A program made the translations under genes and the position numbers. The notes under the pieces are model-generated. The model made no database searches. It saw only the letters and a program-made list of their open reading frames with translations, and was not told where the DNA came from. Below, piece by piece: positions 10,317-19,403 of a DNA stretch of 64,000 bases. Origin of the DNA: Streptomyces sp. 840.1 (GTDB lineage Bacteria > Actinomycetota > Actinomycetes > Streptomycetales > Streptomycetaceae); NCBI RefSeq assembly GCF_003751445.1, contig NZ_RJUU01000001.1:5508001-5572000 (forward strand), read 5' to 3'. Position 1 is the first letter of the stretch; every line of letters starts with the position of its first letter.

Positions 10317-12485
10317 TCAGCTGTAGATGCCGAACTCCCAGAGGGAGTAGCCCCAGGCGGTACCCCGCTGGGTGGCGTTGAGCTTCACGTAGCGGGCGGT
10401 CTGGGCGATGTCGAGGTCGTCGGCGTCACCGTTGCCGCTGGTGGTGGAGTACACCGAGCGCCAGTTGCTGCCGTCGTCCGAGACCAGTACCTCGTACGCC
10501 TTGGCGTACGCCGGGTCCCACACCAGCTGGAGGTGGCGGAAGGACTTCCGCTCGCCCAGGTCGACCTGGACCGACTGGGGGTCGCTCCAGTCGCTGGCCC
10601 AGCGGGTGTCGAGCTTCCCGTCGAAGGCCATCGCCGCGGTGCACGGGCAGCCGCTGCTGCCGGCCTGTGCGGAGGAGGCGGTGGCGGGCCGGCCGAGTGC
10701 CAGGTTGGTGCCGGTGACCGGAGGCACCACCACCTTGACGGACTTGGTCTCGATACCGGCGTTGCCGTGTCCGTCCTCGGCCTGGATGTAGACCTTCCAC
10801 ACCCCGAGCCGCTCCGGCGCCTTCACCGCGAAGGTGCCGTTGCCGGTGGACCGCCACTCCGCCTCGACCAGGGCCTTGTCCCCGGTGGCGTAGTTCCCGC
10901 TGAGGTAGATCTTGTACGTCAGGGCGTCGTTGTCCGGGTCGCGGACGTCGGCGCGGACGGTGAACTCCTTGCCGCCGGGCGCCCCGTTGGCGTTCTGCAC
11001 GGTCATGTTGCTGATGACCGGCGGAGTGTTGTCGCCCGCGGTGGAGCCGGCGTACGCCTTCTTCAGGGCGTAGTACGAGAGCCGCTTCTTGCCGTCGGGC
11101 ACCAGGTTGAACCAGACGCCGCCGAAGTCGTGCTCCGTGCCGTAGTGGAAGAGCGTGGCACCGAGTGCGACGCCCTGGTGGCCGGTGATGCAGTTCCAGG
11201 CCTTGGTGTAGCCCTCGGCCTTCTGCACGTCGGTGGGCTCGTCCGGTACGCCGTTGGCGTCGTCGGGCACCTCCCACTCACCGGCCGGGCCGCCCTCGGT
11301 GATGATGTAGGGCTTGTTGTAGCCGCCGGACTCCCAGGCGGTGCGGACGCCGCAGATGTCGCCGTAGGAGTTCACCGAGTACAGGTCCAGGTCGGGCGCG
11401 TTGCGCTTGTAGTACGGCCAGGCGCCGGTCCACGCGTCGGTGGAGGTCACCGGGTGGTTCGGGTCGATGGTGTGGATCTTCTTCGCCACGTCGTTGACGA
11501 AGGTGGTGTAGGCGTTGCGCTGCTTCTCCAGCTCGTCACCGCTGTAGCAGTTCTGGAGACCGAGCACCGATTCGTTCCCGACGTTCCACATCAGCACGCC
11601 CGGGTGGTTCTTGTACGTGTCGACCCACTTGGCGAACTCGGTGAGCGAGGACGACTTGTACGCGTCGTCGGTGAGGTAGTTGACGCACCCTCCGCTGCCC
11701 GGACCGCCGCCCGGCTGGAGCCAGAAGCCGCTGACGACCCGGATCCCGTTGGCAGCCGCCGCGTCCAGCAGCGGCTTGGAGGAGCCGTCGGTGCCCCAGG
11801 TGCGGATGGTGTTGACGCCCATCGACTTCAGGTCCGGCAGGTAGCGCCCCGCGTCGGCGACGGACGGCCCCCAGGTCAGGCCCTTCACCTGGTACGGCTT
11901 GCCGTCGACGCTCAGCTGCCAGTTGCCCTGCGAACCGGTGACCCGCACCGCTCCGCCGGTGGCCGGGGGCGGGCCGGTGGTGCCGTACACCTGGAACTCC
12001 CAGAGGGAGTAGCCGTATCCGCCCGGCCGGGCGGTGCCGTACATCCTGACGTACCGTCCGGAGCCGGAGACGGCCAGCTCGTCCGTGCCGCCGTCGCCGT
12101 TGGTCACGGTCTTCAGCGTGCGCCAGTCGGACCCGTTGTCCGAGGCCTGGATCTCGTACGCCTTGCCGTAGGCGGCCTCCCAGGTCAGGACGACCCTGCT
12201 CAGGTCCGCGGTGGCCCCCAGGTCGACCTGGATCCACTGCGGGTCGCGCCATTCGCTGGCCCAGCGGGTGCCGGTCAGATTTCCGTCCACGGCGGCCGAG
12301 GCCGCGAAGGCGGCGCCCTCGTGGGAGGAGTCGGTCGCCGTCTTCCCCTGTGACAGCAGGGTTTCGGCGGCTCGCGCGGAGGTCGCGGTCAGCAGTACCA
12401 ACGACGAAGCGAGCAGGGCGAGAAGCGTGATCAGCAACGTGCCCGTGCGAGGTCTCACGGGCATGGCTGCGCTAGGTCTGTGCAC
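10317..12485 (-). CDS. Secreted glycoside hydrolase with two CBM32 (F5/8 type C) domains
   Basis: About 722 residues with a Sec signal peptide (LLITLLALLASSLVLLTATSARA). Domain order: F5/8 type C / CBM32 (about 40-165), a clan-A TIM-barrel catalytic domain related to GH2/GH5 (about 185-470), an Ig-like domain (NTPPVISNMTVQNANG), and a second CBM32 at the C-terminus. The likely acid/base is the Glu in MWNVGNES and the likely nucleophile the Glu in ITEGGPAGEW. The sugar target is not clear. GTG 12485 is preferred (GGAG 5 nt before); GTG 12491 is the alternative. A LacI-type operator lies 46 nt upstream of the start, which fits induction by a sugar. Confidence 0.88.
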   Translation of the reverse strand: MHRPSAAMPVRPRTGTLLITLLALLASSLVLLTATSARAAETLLSQGKTATDSSHEGAAFAASAAVDGNLTGTRWASEWRDPQWIQVDLGATADLSRVVLTWEAAYGKAYEIQASDNGSDWRTLKTVTNGDGGTDELAVSGSGRYVRMYGTARPGGYGYSLWEFQVYGTTGPPPATGGAVRVTGSQGNWQLSVDGKPYQVKGLTWGPSVADAGRYLPDLKSMGVNTIRTWGTDGSSKPLLDAAAANGIRVVSGFWLQPGGGPGSGGCVNYLTDDAYKSSSLTEFAKWVDTYKNHPGVLMWNVGNESVLGLQNCYSGDELEKQRNAYTTFVNDVAKKIHTIDPNHPVTSTDAWTGAWPYYKRNAPDLDLYSVNSYGDICGVRTAWESGGYNKPYIITEGGPAGEWEVPDDANGVPDEPTDVQKAEGYTKAWNCITGHQGVALGATLFHYGTEHDFGGVWFNLVPDGKKRLSYYALKKAYAGSTAGDNTPPVISNMTVQNANGAPGGKEFTVRADVRDPDNDALTYKIYLSGNYATGDKALVEAEWRSTGNGTFAVKAPERLGVWKVYIQAEDGHGNAGIETKSVKVVVPPVTGTNLALGRPATASSAQAGSSGCPCTAAMAFDGKLDTRWASDWSDPQSVQVDLGERKSFRHLQLVWDPAYAKAYEVLVSDDGSNWRSVYSTTSGNGDADDLDIAQTARYVKLNATQRGTAWGYSLWEFGIYS

Positions 12486-12530
12486 ATTCACTCCAGGCGG
12501 AAGAGTGCGGGACCGGGGTCCCGAAATAGA

Positions 12531-12548
12531 TGGGAGAGCGCTCTCCCA
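12531..12548. promoter_or_regulatory. LacI-family (CebR-like) operator
   Basis: TGGGAGAGCGCTCTCCCA is a perfect 18-bp palindrome. It is an extended form of the 14-bp TGGGAGCGCTCCCA box bound by CebR/CelR regulators of cellulose use in actinobacteria, with the central AGCGCT typical of LacI-family sites. Its position just upstream of the secreted glycoside hydrolase suggests repression released by a sugar. No LacI-family gene lies in this window. Confidence 0.8.
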
Positions 12549-12714
12549 GGAGACTGACGTCTCGCTGTTCCGGTGTCAACGAGCGTGACGCGTTCGGTTT
12601 TACGGGTTCGGTGCGGCACGCGGCTTGCGGTACTCGCGCCGAACGCGGCCTGGCGCGTCGGGCGTTCAGCGGACGGGACGGGGGCCACCGCCGGGGACGG
12701 CGCCCCCGGCCGCC

Positions 12715-15405
12715 TCAGCCCCGGCCGCCGCGCCGGCCCGCGCCGCCCGCCCCCGGGAGCAGCGTGCCCGCCGCCGCGGCCACCGTCACGGTCAGCGCCA
12801 GTACGCCGTACCGCTCGGGCGGGAGGGAGGGCAGGGAGCCCGTCGCGCTCAGCGCGAACGCGGTCAGCGGGACCGCCGCGACCAGGGTCCCGATGGCCAG
12901 CCCGGCCACCGATATCAGGCCCGTCTCCAGGACCCGCATCCGCAGCAGCTGGCCGCGTCCCGCGCCGACCAGCCGCAGCAGGCGGAACTCGGGGCGGCGG
13001 CCGACCGTGATCAGGGCGAGGGTGCTGACCACCGCCAGCAGCGCGAAGCCGCCGATCACGCCCACACCGATGACGACCAGCGCGTCGTCCTGCGCCGATG
13101 ACGACGGGCTGATCCGTACGTCGTCGGCCGTCGCCGCCCGGACCCGCAGCCCTTCGTACGGTGCGAGCGCGCGCCGTAGCGCCGACGCGGCGTCCCGGCC
13201 CTTCGAGCGCACCAGGATCTGCCGGTCGCGCGGCGCCGATACGTGGGCGGCGAGCGCCTCGCGCGGCAGCATGAACTCGCCCAGGCCCAGTGAGCGTTCG
13301 TAGACCGCGACCACCCGCAGCCGTACCCGCGTACCGTCGCCCAGGCGCAGTCGCACCAGGTCGCCGACGCCCGCGCCGAGTTCGCCGGCCCGGTCCCTGC
13401 CGACCGCTACCGTGTCCCGGCCGGTGAGGTCGGCCGGATCGCCCGAGGTGACCCGGGCGTCGAGCGTGCCGGACAGCTGGTCCGCCGTGACGCCCAGGAC
13501 CGGGTAGCGGTCCAGCTTCGGATCGCCGGTCTCGCGGTGGGCGAGGACCACCGCGGACCGCAGCAGGCCCGTCGCGGCGGCCACCCCGGGGGTCCCGCGC
13601 GCCGCATCGGCCGCGTCCGAGGGGATACCGGCGGCGGGGCCGGTCACCACCAGGTCCGCCCGCAGGGCGTCCGATGCCTGGCGGCCGGCGGCCCGCTCCA
13701 GCGTGCTGCCCGCCGCCAGCTGCACGCAGACGAACGCGACGACCAGCACGATGGGGGTGAGCGCCGCACCCAGCCGCCGGCTGTGCGCGGCGGCGGACCG
13801 GGCGGCCAGGAACCCGGCGGCTCCGCCCGCCCGCCGGGCCGGCGCGCCGAGCACCCGCATCGAGATCCGCGCGACCCACGGGCCGAGCAGCGCCACCGCG
13901 ATGATCAGCGAGGTCGCGGCGGCCGACGCGGCGAGCGCCGCCGCCTGGCCGCCCTGCGCGGTCGCCGCACCGGCCGAGCCGAGCCCCGCGACCGCCAGCA
14001 GCACCCCGGCGACCGTACGCGCCCGGCCCGGCTCGTCCGGCTCCGGCGCCCGCGCCGCGCCCAGGGCCGAGGCGGGCCGCAGCCGGGTGATGGAGCGGGC
14101 CGCGAGCAGCGCCACCGGCCGGGCCGCGAGCGTGACGATCACCGCGCCCACCGCGCCCGCCGCGAGCGGCAGCCACACCGGGACCGGCAGCGGCAGCGGA
14201 TCCGTGGCCAGCAGCGACCGCATCAGCAGCCCCAGCGGCACGGACCCGGCCGCGCCCAGCAGCGCGGCGGCGCCCGCCACCCGGCTCGCCTCGCGGCCGA
14301 CGGCCGACCGGAGCTGCCGGGGGGTCGCCCCGACCGCCCGGAGCAGCGCCAGTTCGCCGGACCGCTGGTGGACGGCCTGGGAGAGCGTGGTGGCGATCAC
14401 GAGCAGCGCGATCATGACCACCGTCGCGGCGACCGACGCCAGCATCGCCAGCAGATCCCCGCGCGCGCCCGGCGCGTCGAGCTGCTCGGCCTCGCCGCGC
14501 TCCGCCCCGGTCAGCACCCGGGCCCCGCGCTCACCCCCGCCGTGGTCCTCTCCGCCGTGGCCCTTCCCGCCGTGCCCAGCCACGGCGTCGCCCAGGGCGG
14601 CCCGCAGCGCGCCGTCGGAGACGCCCCGCCCGGCCACCACGCCGATCGCGTCCACCGTGCCGGGATGACCGGCCAGTTGGATGAGGTGGGCCTCGGTGAA
14701 GAAGACGGCGGGCGACCCGCCGCGCTGCCGGGCGCCGGCCACCCCGCTGACGGTGTACCGCCGGGCCGCCCCGTCGACCTGGAGCGTCACCCGGCCACCG
14801 GGCCCGCCGCTCGTGGCCGCGAGCGAGGAGTCCACGACCACCTCGGACGCGGAACGCGGCGCGCGTCCGCCGGTCAGCTCGTACGGAGTGAGCGCAGCGG
14901 CGTCCCAGGAGCGCCCGACGGCCGAGATACCGCGGCCCGCCACCACCGGGACCGAGTCGTCCGCGACCGCCCGTGCCACGCCGTCGGCCGCCGCCGCCCG
15001 CGCCACCACCGAGCGGTCCAGGCGGACCCGTTCCGGCAGGTGCGCGGTCGCCGTCTGCGGCTCGCTGCCCCACGGCTTCGCCGTGTACGTGACCCGCTGG
15101 TCGGCCACCACCACCGCGTCGGCCCCGGCGTACCGTTCCACCGGCGGCCCCGTCAGCAGCAGTGAGCCGAGCACCAGGGCGAACGCCCCGAGCAGCGCCG
15201 AGGCGGCGGCCGCCGCCGCGAACACCGCGGCCCAGGAACGCCGGTGGGTCCTCAGCGAGCGCCGGGCCAGGAACGCCGAGGCCCGCCGCATCCCCGCCCG
15301 TGCGCCCGCGCCGCCACGCCCGCCGCCCGCCCCGGCCCGCGGGCCGTCGCCGGTGCGGGGCCCGCTGCCGCGCCTCTTGCCGTCACGCGCCTTCGTGTCA
15401 CTCAT
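12715..15405 (-). CDS. ABC transporter permease, FtsX/MacB type
   Basis: A large 896-residue membrane protein. One membrane helix near the N-terminus (AAAAASALLGAFALVLGSLLL) precedes a large extracellular region, then come blocks of helices with FtsX-domain features (QAVHQRSGELALLRAVGATPRQL; GRRPEFRLLRLVGAGRGQL), i.e. two FtsX repeats. The start ATG overlaps the stop of the ATPase gene by 4 nt, so the two form one exporter of the MacB/LolCDE class. The divergent two-component system next door may control it, as for antibiotic or envelope-stress responsive exporters. Substrate unknown. Confidence 0.9.
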   Translation of the reverse strand: MSDTKARDGKRRGSGPRTGDGPRAGAGGGRGGAGARAGMRRASAFLARRSLRTHRRSWAAVFAAAAAASALLGAFALVLGSLLLTGPPVERYAGADAVVVADQRVTYTAKPWGSEPQTATAHLPERVRLDRSVVARAAAADGVARAVADDSVPVVAGRGISAVGRSWDAAALTPYELTGGRAPRSASEVVVDSSLAATSGGPGGRVTLQVDGAARRYTVSGVAGARQRGGSPAVFFTEAHLIQLAGHPGTVDAIGVVAGRGVSDGALRAALGDAVAGHGGKGHGGEDHGGGERGARVLTGAERGEAEQLDAPGARGDLLAMLASVAATVVMIALLVIATTLSQAVHQRSGELALLRAVGATPRQLRSAVGREASRVAGAAALLGAAGSVPLGLLMRSLLATDPLPLPVPVWLPLAAGAVGAVIVTLAARPVALLAARSITRLRPASALGAARAPEPDEPGRARTVAGVLLAVAGLGSAGAATAQGGQAAALAASAAATSLIIAVALLGPWVARISMRVLGAPARRAGGAAGFLAARSAAAHSRRLGAALTPIVLVVAFVCVQLAAGSTLERAAGRQASDALRADLVVTGPAAGIPSDAADAARGTPGVAAATGLLRSAVVLAHRETGDPKLDRYPVLGVTADQLSGTLDARVTSGDPADLTGRDTVAVGRDRAGELGAGVGDLVRLRLGDGTRVRLRVVAVYERSLGLGEFMLPREALAAHVSAPRDRQILVRSKGRDAASALRRALAPYEGLRVRAATADDVRISPSSSAQDDALVVIGVGVIGGFALLAVVSTLALITVGRRPEFRLLRLVGAGRGQLLRMRVLETGLISVAGLAIGTLVAAVPLTAFALSATGSLPSLPPERYGVLALTVTVAAAAGTLLPGAGGAGRRGGRG

Positions 15406-16112
15406 CGCAGCCGGCCGCCGTCCATCGTCAGTACCGTGTCGGCCCAGCCCGCCGCCACCGGATCATGGGTGACCATCACGACCGTCCGGCCGTCGAGCCG
15501 TACCGCGTCCCGCAGCAGCCCGAGGACCAGCGCCCCGGACTCCGGGTCGAGCGAAGCGGTCGGCTCGTCCGCGAAGACCACCTCGGGCTCTGTCACCAGC
15601 GCCCGTGCCACCGCGACCCGTTGCTGCTCACCGCCGGACAGGGTCGTCGGTCCGCCGCTGCCGCGCCCGGACAGCCCGACCCGGTCCAGCAGCCGCCGCC
15701 CCCGGTCCAGGAGGCGCGCCGCGCCGGGGTCGGCGCCGGCCAGCACCAGCGGCAGCACGACGTTCTCCTCGATGCTCAGCGAGGGCACCAGATTCAGTGC
15801 GTGCGACTGGAAGACGAAGCCGATCCGGTCCCGGCGCAGCCGCGTCAGCGCGGCCTCGGAGAGCCGGCCGAGATCGGTGCCGGCGATCCGTACCGTCCCC
15901 GACGACGGGCGGTCGAGGCCGGCCGCGCACTGCAGGAACGTGCTCTTGCCCGAACCGGAGGGGCCGACCACGGCGGTGAAGCTCCCGGCCGGGACCGTAC
16001 AGCTCACCGTGTCCAGGGCGGCCACCTCCCGGCCGCTGCCGCGCCGCCCGTGGTGCCGGCTCACCGACTCCAGCTCGAGCGCCGCCGTGTGCACCGCCGT
16101 GAATGTGTCCAC
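15402..16112 (-). CDS. ABC transporter ATP-binding protein, MacB/LolD type
   Basis: A 236-residue ATPase with Walker A GPSGSGKS, Q-loop, signature LSGGEQQRVA and Walker B VVFADEPTASLDPESG followed by the switch His in VTHD. The sequence is of the MacB/LolD subfamily that pairs with FtsX-type permeases. It starts at GTG 16112 with GAGGGG 7 nt upstream, and its stop overlaps the start of the permease gene, so the two subunits are translationally coupled. It is divergent from the sensor kinase gene across 172 nt that should hold both promoters. Confidence 0.95.
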   Translation of the reverse strand: MDTFTAVHTAALELESVSRHHGRRGSGREVAALDTVSCTVPAGSFTAVVGPSGSGKSTFLQCAAGLDRPSSGTVRIAGTDLGRLSEAALTRLRRDRIGFVFQSHALNLVPSLSIEENVVLPLVLAGADPGAARLLDRGRRLLDRVGLSGRGSGGPTTLSGGEQQRVAVARALVTEPEVVFADEPTASLDPESGALVLGLLRDAVRLDGRTVVMVTHDPVAAGWADTVLTMDGGRLR

Positions 16113-16284
16113 CCTGGTCCCCTCGCTTCTGCCATACGTACTTGCTGACCTGCGTAAACGCTATGAGCAGGGGCGTGCGGGGAACAGGGTGCGGGCTCCC
16201 GGGCGGGGGTGCAGCCGGCTACACCACGGACCGTGGGGGACACGCCACTCCGGTGCCGGGCCGGCCCCCGTAACGTGGTGTGTC

Positions 16285-17514
16285 ATGAGCACCACTCCCA
16301 CCCCGCTGGTGGCCGCCGTCCGGAATTCGTGGCGTGCTTCGCGCTACCTCCTCATCGGCATCCCCGTCGCGCTGCTCGCCTATGTCGGAACGTTCCTGGT
16401 GGTGGCGGTCCTGCTGTTCGGCGCCGTGATCATCGGGCTGCCCGCCCTGCCGGAGGCGGCCAAGGTGCTGCACCGCTGCGCGGAGTCCGAGCGGCGCAGG
16501 GCGGCCGCGTACCTCGGTGTGCCGTTCCGCCCGACGCGGTACCTGCCGCTGGACCGGGGCGAGCTGTCCGAGCGGGTCAAGCGGGTGCTCACCGACCCCA
16601 CGAACCGGCGCGAGGCCCTCTGGCTGCCGGCCCAGGCCCTCATCGGCAACGGCCTCGGCTACCTCACGATGGTGCTGTGGCCGGTCGGGCTGCTGGTGGA
16701 CGGGGCCGCCCTCTGTGTCGTGCACCTGCTGGACCGGCGCACCTCGGACGAGTACGGCACACCACCGCCCGTGCGCCGCGGCTGGGTGCTGCGCTGGCAC
16801 CCCGTGCTCGCGGAGCTCTCCGCGAGCTGGACCCGGTCCCTGCTCACCGCGTCGCCGTCCGCCGAGCTCGCCGAGCGCATCGACCAGCTGACGGAGAGCC
16901 GGGCCGGCGCGGTCGAGGCGCACGGCGCCGAACTCCGGCGCATCGAACGGGATCTGCATGACGGCGCCCAGGCCAGGATCGTCGCCCTGTCGATGCGGGT
17001 CGGCCTCGCCAAGCAGCTCCTGGACCGCGACCCGACCGCCGCCCGCCAACGCCTGGACGAGGCCCAGGACGGCGCCGAGGCGGCACTGGCCGAACTGCGG
17101 CACGTCGTGCGCGGCATCCATCCGCCGGTGCTGACCGACCGCGGACTGGAGGGTGCCGTGCGGGCGTTGGCCGCCGGGGCGGGCATTCCCGTCACGGTCG
17201 GACTCGACGGCGTCCAGGACGGGCGCCGGCTCCCCGCCGCGATCGAGGCCGCCGCGTACTTCGTGGTCGCCGAGGCGCTCACCAACATCAGCAAGCACAG
17301 CGCCGCGACGGCCGCGAGCGTGCGGATCGGCCGGGCCCCCGGCGTACTGCTCGTGTCCATCGGGGACGATGGCCGTGGCGGCGCCGACGAGGGCGCCGGC
17401 AGCGGGCTGGTCGGGATCAGGCGGCGGATCGCCGCCCTGGACGGCACCACCCGCATCAGCAGCCCCATCGGCGGGCCGACCGACATCGAAGTGGAGCTGC
17501 CGTGCGGATCGTGA
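16285..17514 (+). CDS. Two-component sensor histidine kinase (NarL-type partner)
   Basis: A 409-residue kinase with four membrane helices in a 'Sensor'-type N-terminal domain (YLLIGIPVALLAYVGTFLVV; ALIGNGLGYLTMVLWPVGLL), a HisKA_3 dimerisation domain with phospho-acceptor His225 in ERDLHDGAQ, and an HATPase_c domain (N-box EALTNISKHS, G-boxes DDGRGG and GSGLVGIRRR). The stimulus is unknown and is probably sensed in or at the membrane. ATG 16285 gives a normal membrane N-terminus; much longer in-frame starts are not credible. Its 3' end overlaps the regulator gene by 13 nt. Confidence 0.95.
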   Translation: MSTTPTPLVAAVRNSWRASRYLLIGIPVALLAYVGTFLVVAVLLFGAVIIGLPALPEAAKVLHRCAESERRRAAAYLGVPFRPTRYLPLDRGELSERVKRVLTDPTNRREALWLPAQALIGNGLGYLTMVLWPVGLLVDGAALCVVHLLDRRTSDEYGTPPPVRRGWVLRWHPVLAELSASWTRSLLTASPSAELAERIDQLTESRAGAVEAHGAELRRIERDLHDGAQARIVALSMRVGLAKQLLDRDPTAARQRLDEAQDGAEAALAELRHVVRGIHPPVLTDRGLEGAVRALAAGAGIPVTVGLDGVQDGRRLPAAIEAAAYFVVAEALTNISKHSAATAASVRIGRAPGVLLVSIGDDGRGGADEGAGSGLVGIRRRIAALDGTTRISSPIGGPTDIEVELPCGS

Positions 17515-18161
17515 TCGCGGAGGACAACGCCCTGTTGCGCGAGGGCCTGATCCTGCTGCTCACCAGCTCGGGCCACGAGGTGGTGGCCGACGTCGCGGCC
17601 GGGCCCGAGGTGCTGCCCGCCCTGCTGGAGCACCGCCCGGACGCCGCCGTGCTCGACGTCCGGCTGCCGCCCACCTTCCGCGACGAGGGGCTGCGCGCCG
17701 CCGTCCCCGCCCGCGAGGAACTCCCCGGCCTGCCGATCCTGGTCCTCTCGCAGTACGTCGAGGAGACCTACGCCGCCGAGCTGCTCGCCCGGGGCGCGCG
17801 GGGCATCGGCTATCTGCTCAAGGACCGGGTCGGCCGGGTCGACGAGTTCCTCCAGGCGCCCGACCGGGTGGTGGACGGCGGCACTGCGCTCGACCCGGAG
17901 GTGGTGAGCCAGCTGATGACCCGCAAGGCGTCCGCGAAGCCCCTGCTGAGCCTCACGCCCCGCGAGCGGGAGGTCCTGGAGCTGATGGCCCAGGGCAAGG
18001 CGAACGGCACCATCGCCGCCGAACTCGTCGTCACGGAACGGGCGGTGAGCAAACACATCGGGTCGATCTTCGCCAAGCTGGGTCTCGGAGCGGACGACGG
18101 TACGGTCCACCGCCGGGTCCTCGCGGTGCTGGCCTACCTGGAGGGCAACGGGCCGCGCTGA
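17502..18161 (+). CDS. Two-component response regulator, NarL/LuxR family
   Basis: A 219-residue regulator with a receiver domain (acidic pair in IAEDN, phospho-acceptor Asp52 in VLDVRLPP, Lys in YLLKDRV) and a C-terminal LuxR helix-turn-helix (LTPREREVLELMAQGKANGTIAAEL, with RAVSKHIGSIFAKLGL). The GTG start lies inside the kinase gene, giving coupled translation. It probably regulates the divergent ABC exporter at 12715-16112, which is inference from position. Confidence 0.95.
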   Translation: MRIVIAEDNALLREGLILLLTSSGHEVVADVAAGPEVLPALLEHRPDAAVLDVRLPPTFRDEGLRAAVPAREELPGLPILVLSQYVEETYAAELLARGARGIGYLLKDRVGRVDEFLQAPDRVVDGGTALDPEVVSQLMTRKASAKPLLSLTPREREVLELMAQGKANGTIAAELVVTERAVSKHIGSIFAKLGLGADDGTVHRRVLAVLAYLEGNGPR

Positions 18162-18186
18162 GCGCTGTCCGCAGCGCCCTCGGTTC

Positions 18187-18573
18187 TCACGCGGGCTGGA
18201 GCAGGTCCCAGCGGTTGCCGTACAGGTCCTCGAAGACCGCGACCGAACCGTAGACCTCGTGCCGGGGCTCCTCCAGGAACCGCACCCCGGCCGCGAGCAT
18301 GCGGGCGTGGTCGGCCGCGAAGTCCTCCGTGTGCAGGAAGAAGCCGACCCGGCCACCGGTCTGCGCCCCGACGCTCGCCGCCTGCTCCTCGTCCTTGGCG
18401 CGGGCCAGCAGCAACCCGATCCCTCGCGTACCGCGCGGCCGGACGACCACCCAGCGGGAGCCGTCGCCCCGGTCGGTGTCCTCCACCAGCTCGAAGCCGA
18501 GGGCGTCGGTGTAGAAGGCGAGTGCCTCGTCGTAGTCGCGGACGACCAGGGTGACCAGGGCGATGTGCGGCAT
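18187..18573 (-). CDS. Glyoxalase/bleomycin-resistance (VOC) family protein
   Basis: A 128-residue single VOC domain (TLVVRDYDEALAFYTDALGFELVEDT at the start, YGSVAVFEDLYGNRWDLLQP at the end). The metal-site pattern is preserved in part: an N-terminal His (PHIALV) and a C-terminal Glu (VFED). Such small proteins act as metal-dependent lyases, dioxygenases or binding proteins; the substrate cannot be told. It is convergent with the response regulator and divergent (75 nt) from the kinase gene at 18649. Confidence 0.88.
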   Translation of the reverse strand: MPHIALVTLVVRDYDEALAFYTDALGFELVEDTDRGDGSRWVVVRPRGTRGIGLLLARAKDEEQAASVGAQTGGRVGFFLHTEDFAADHARMLAAGVRFLEEPRHEVYGSVAVFEDLYGNRWDLLQPA

Positions 18574-18648
18574 GGGGGTCCTCGGTGCTCGGCGCGGTGG
18601 ATGGGGTACGGGCCGGAGCCGCCGGGCCGTAGCGGGACAATATCCGCC

Positions 18649-19335
18649 ATGGACACCAGTGACCTCACCGGGCTGACCGCCCGCGCGCGCCGCCTCGCCC
18701 TGGCCGGGAACCGCCGTGTGCTCGGCATCGCCGGGCCGCCGGGAGCCGGGAAGTCCACGCTGGCCGGGCAGCTCGCCGACGCCCTCGGGCCGCTCGCCGT
18801 GCTCGTGCCCATGGACGGTTTCCACCTCGCCCAGGCCGAACTGGAACGGCTCGGCCGGGCGGACCGCAAGGGCGCCCCCGACACCTTCGACGCCGCCGGG
18901 TACGCCGCACTGCTGAGGCGGCTGCGCGACCCCGAGCCGGACACCGTCGTGTACGCGCCCGCCTTCGACCGGGCCCTGGAGGAGCCCGTCGCCGGCTCCG
19001 TCCCGGTCGCCCCGGACGTCCCGCTCGTCATCACCGAGGGGAACTACCTGCTGTACGCGGAGGGCGGCTGGGCGCCGGTGCGCGGGCTGCTCGACAAGGC
19101 CTGGTACCTGGAGCTCGACAGGGACGTCCGGATCCGCCGACTCGTCGACCGGCACGTGCGGTTCGGGAAGCCGCGCCCGTACGCGGAGCGCTGGGCCGCC
19201 GGTTCCGACGAGGACAACGCCCGGCTCGTCGCCCGGGACCGGGACCGGGCCGACCTCGTCGTGCGGCCGGGACGGGCCACGGGGCCGCTACCGGCCCCCG
19301 GGGCGGATCAGGAACCGCACCGGCACCGCCCCTGA
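18649..19335 (+). CDS. P-loop nucleoside/sugar kinase family protein
   Basis: A 228-residue kinase with Walker A GPPGAGKST near residue 26 and a uridine kinase/phosphoribulokinase-like fold (PMDGFHLAQAELERLGRADRKGAPDTFDA, ITEGNYLL, RIRRLVDRHVRFGKP). This group contains the so-called nucleoside/nucleotide kinase or fructose-transport-system kinase family; the true substrate is uncertain. GACAAT at 18636-18641 lies 7 nt before the ATG, so the message may be leaderless. The C-terminus (about 20 residues, Pro/His rich) looks like an unstructured tail. Confidence 0.85.
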   Translation: MDTSDLTGLTARARRLALAGNRRVLGIAGPPGAGKSTLAGQLADALGPLAVLVPMDGFHLAQAELERLGRADRKGAPDTFDAAGYAALLRRLRDPEPDTVVYAPAFDRALEEPVAGSVPVAPDVPLVITEGNYLLYAEGGWAPVRGLLDKAWYLELDRDVRIRRLVDRHVRFGKPRPYAERWAAGSDEDNARLVARDRDRADLVVRPGRATGPLPAPGADQEPHRHRP

Positions 19336-19403
19336 CCGCTCGCGTCCGGCGCCCCGCACCGGCAGGATGCAGGGAGCCGTTCCGCGCCGCCAGGAGGTCC
19401 CGC

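Noticed and set aside
15244..16284. Upstream in-frame extension of the histidine kinase gene
   Set aside because: It would run across the opposite-strand ABC ATPase gene and adds 347 residues of low-complexity sequence before a normal membrane N-terminus.
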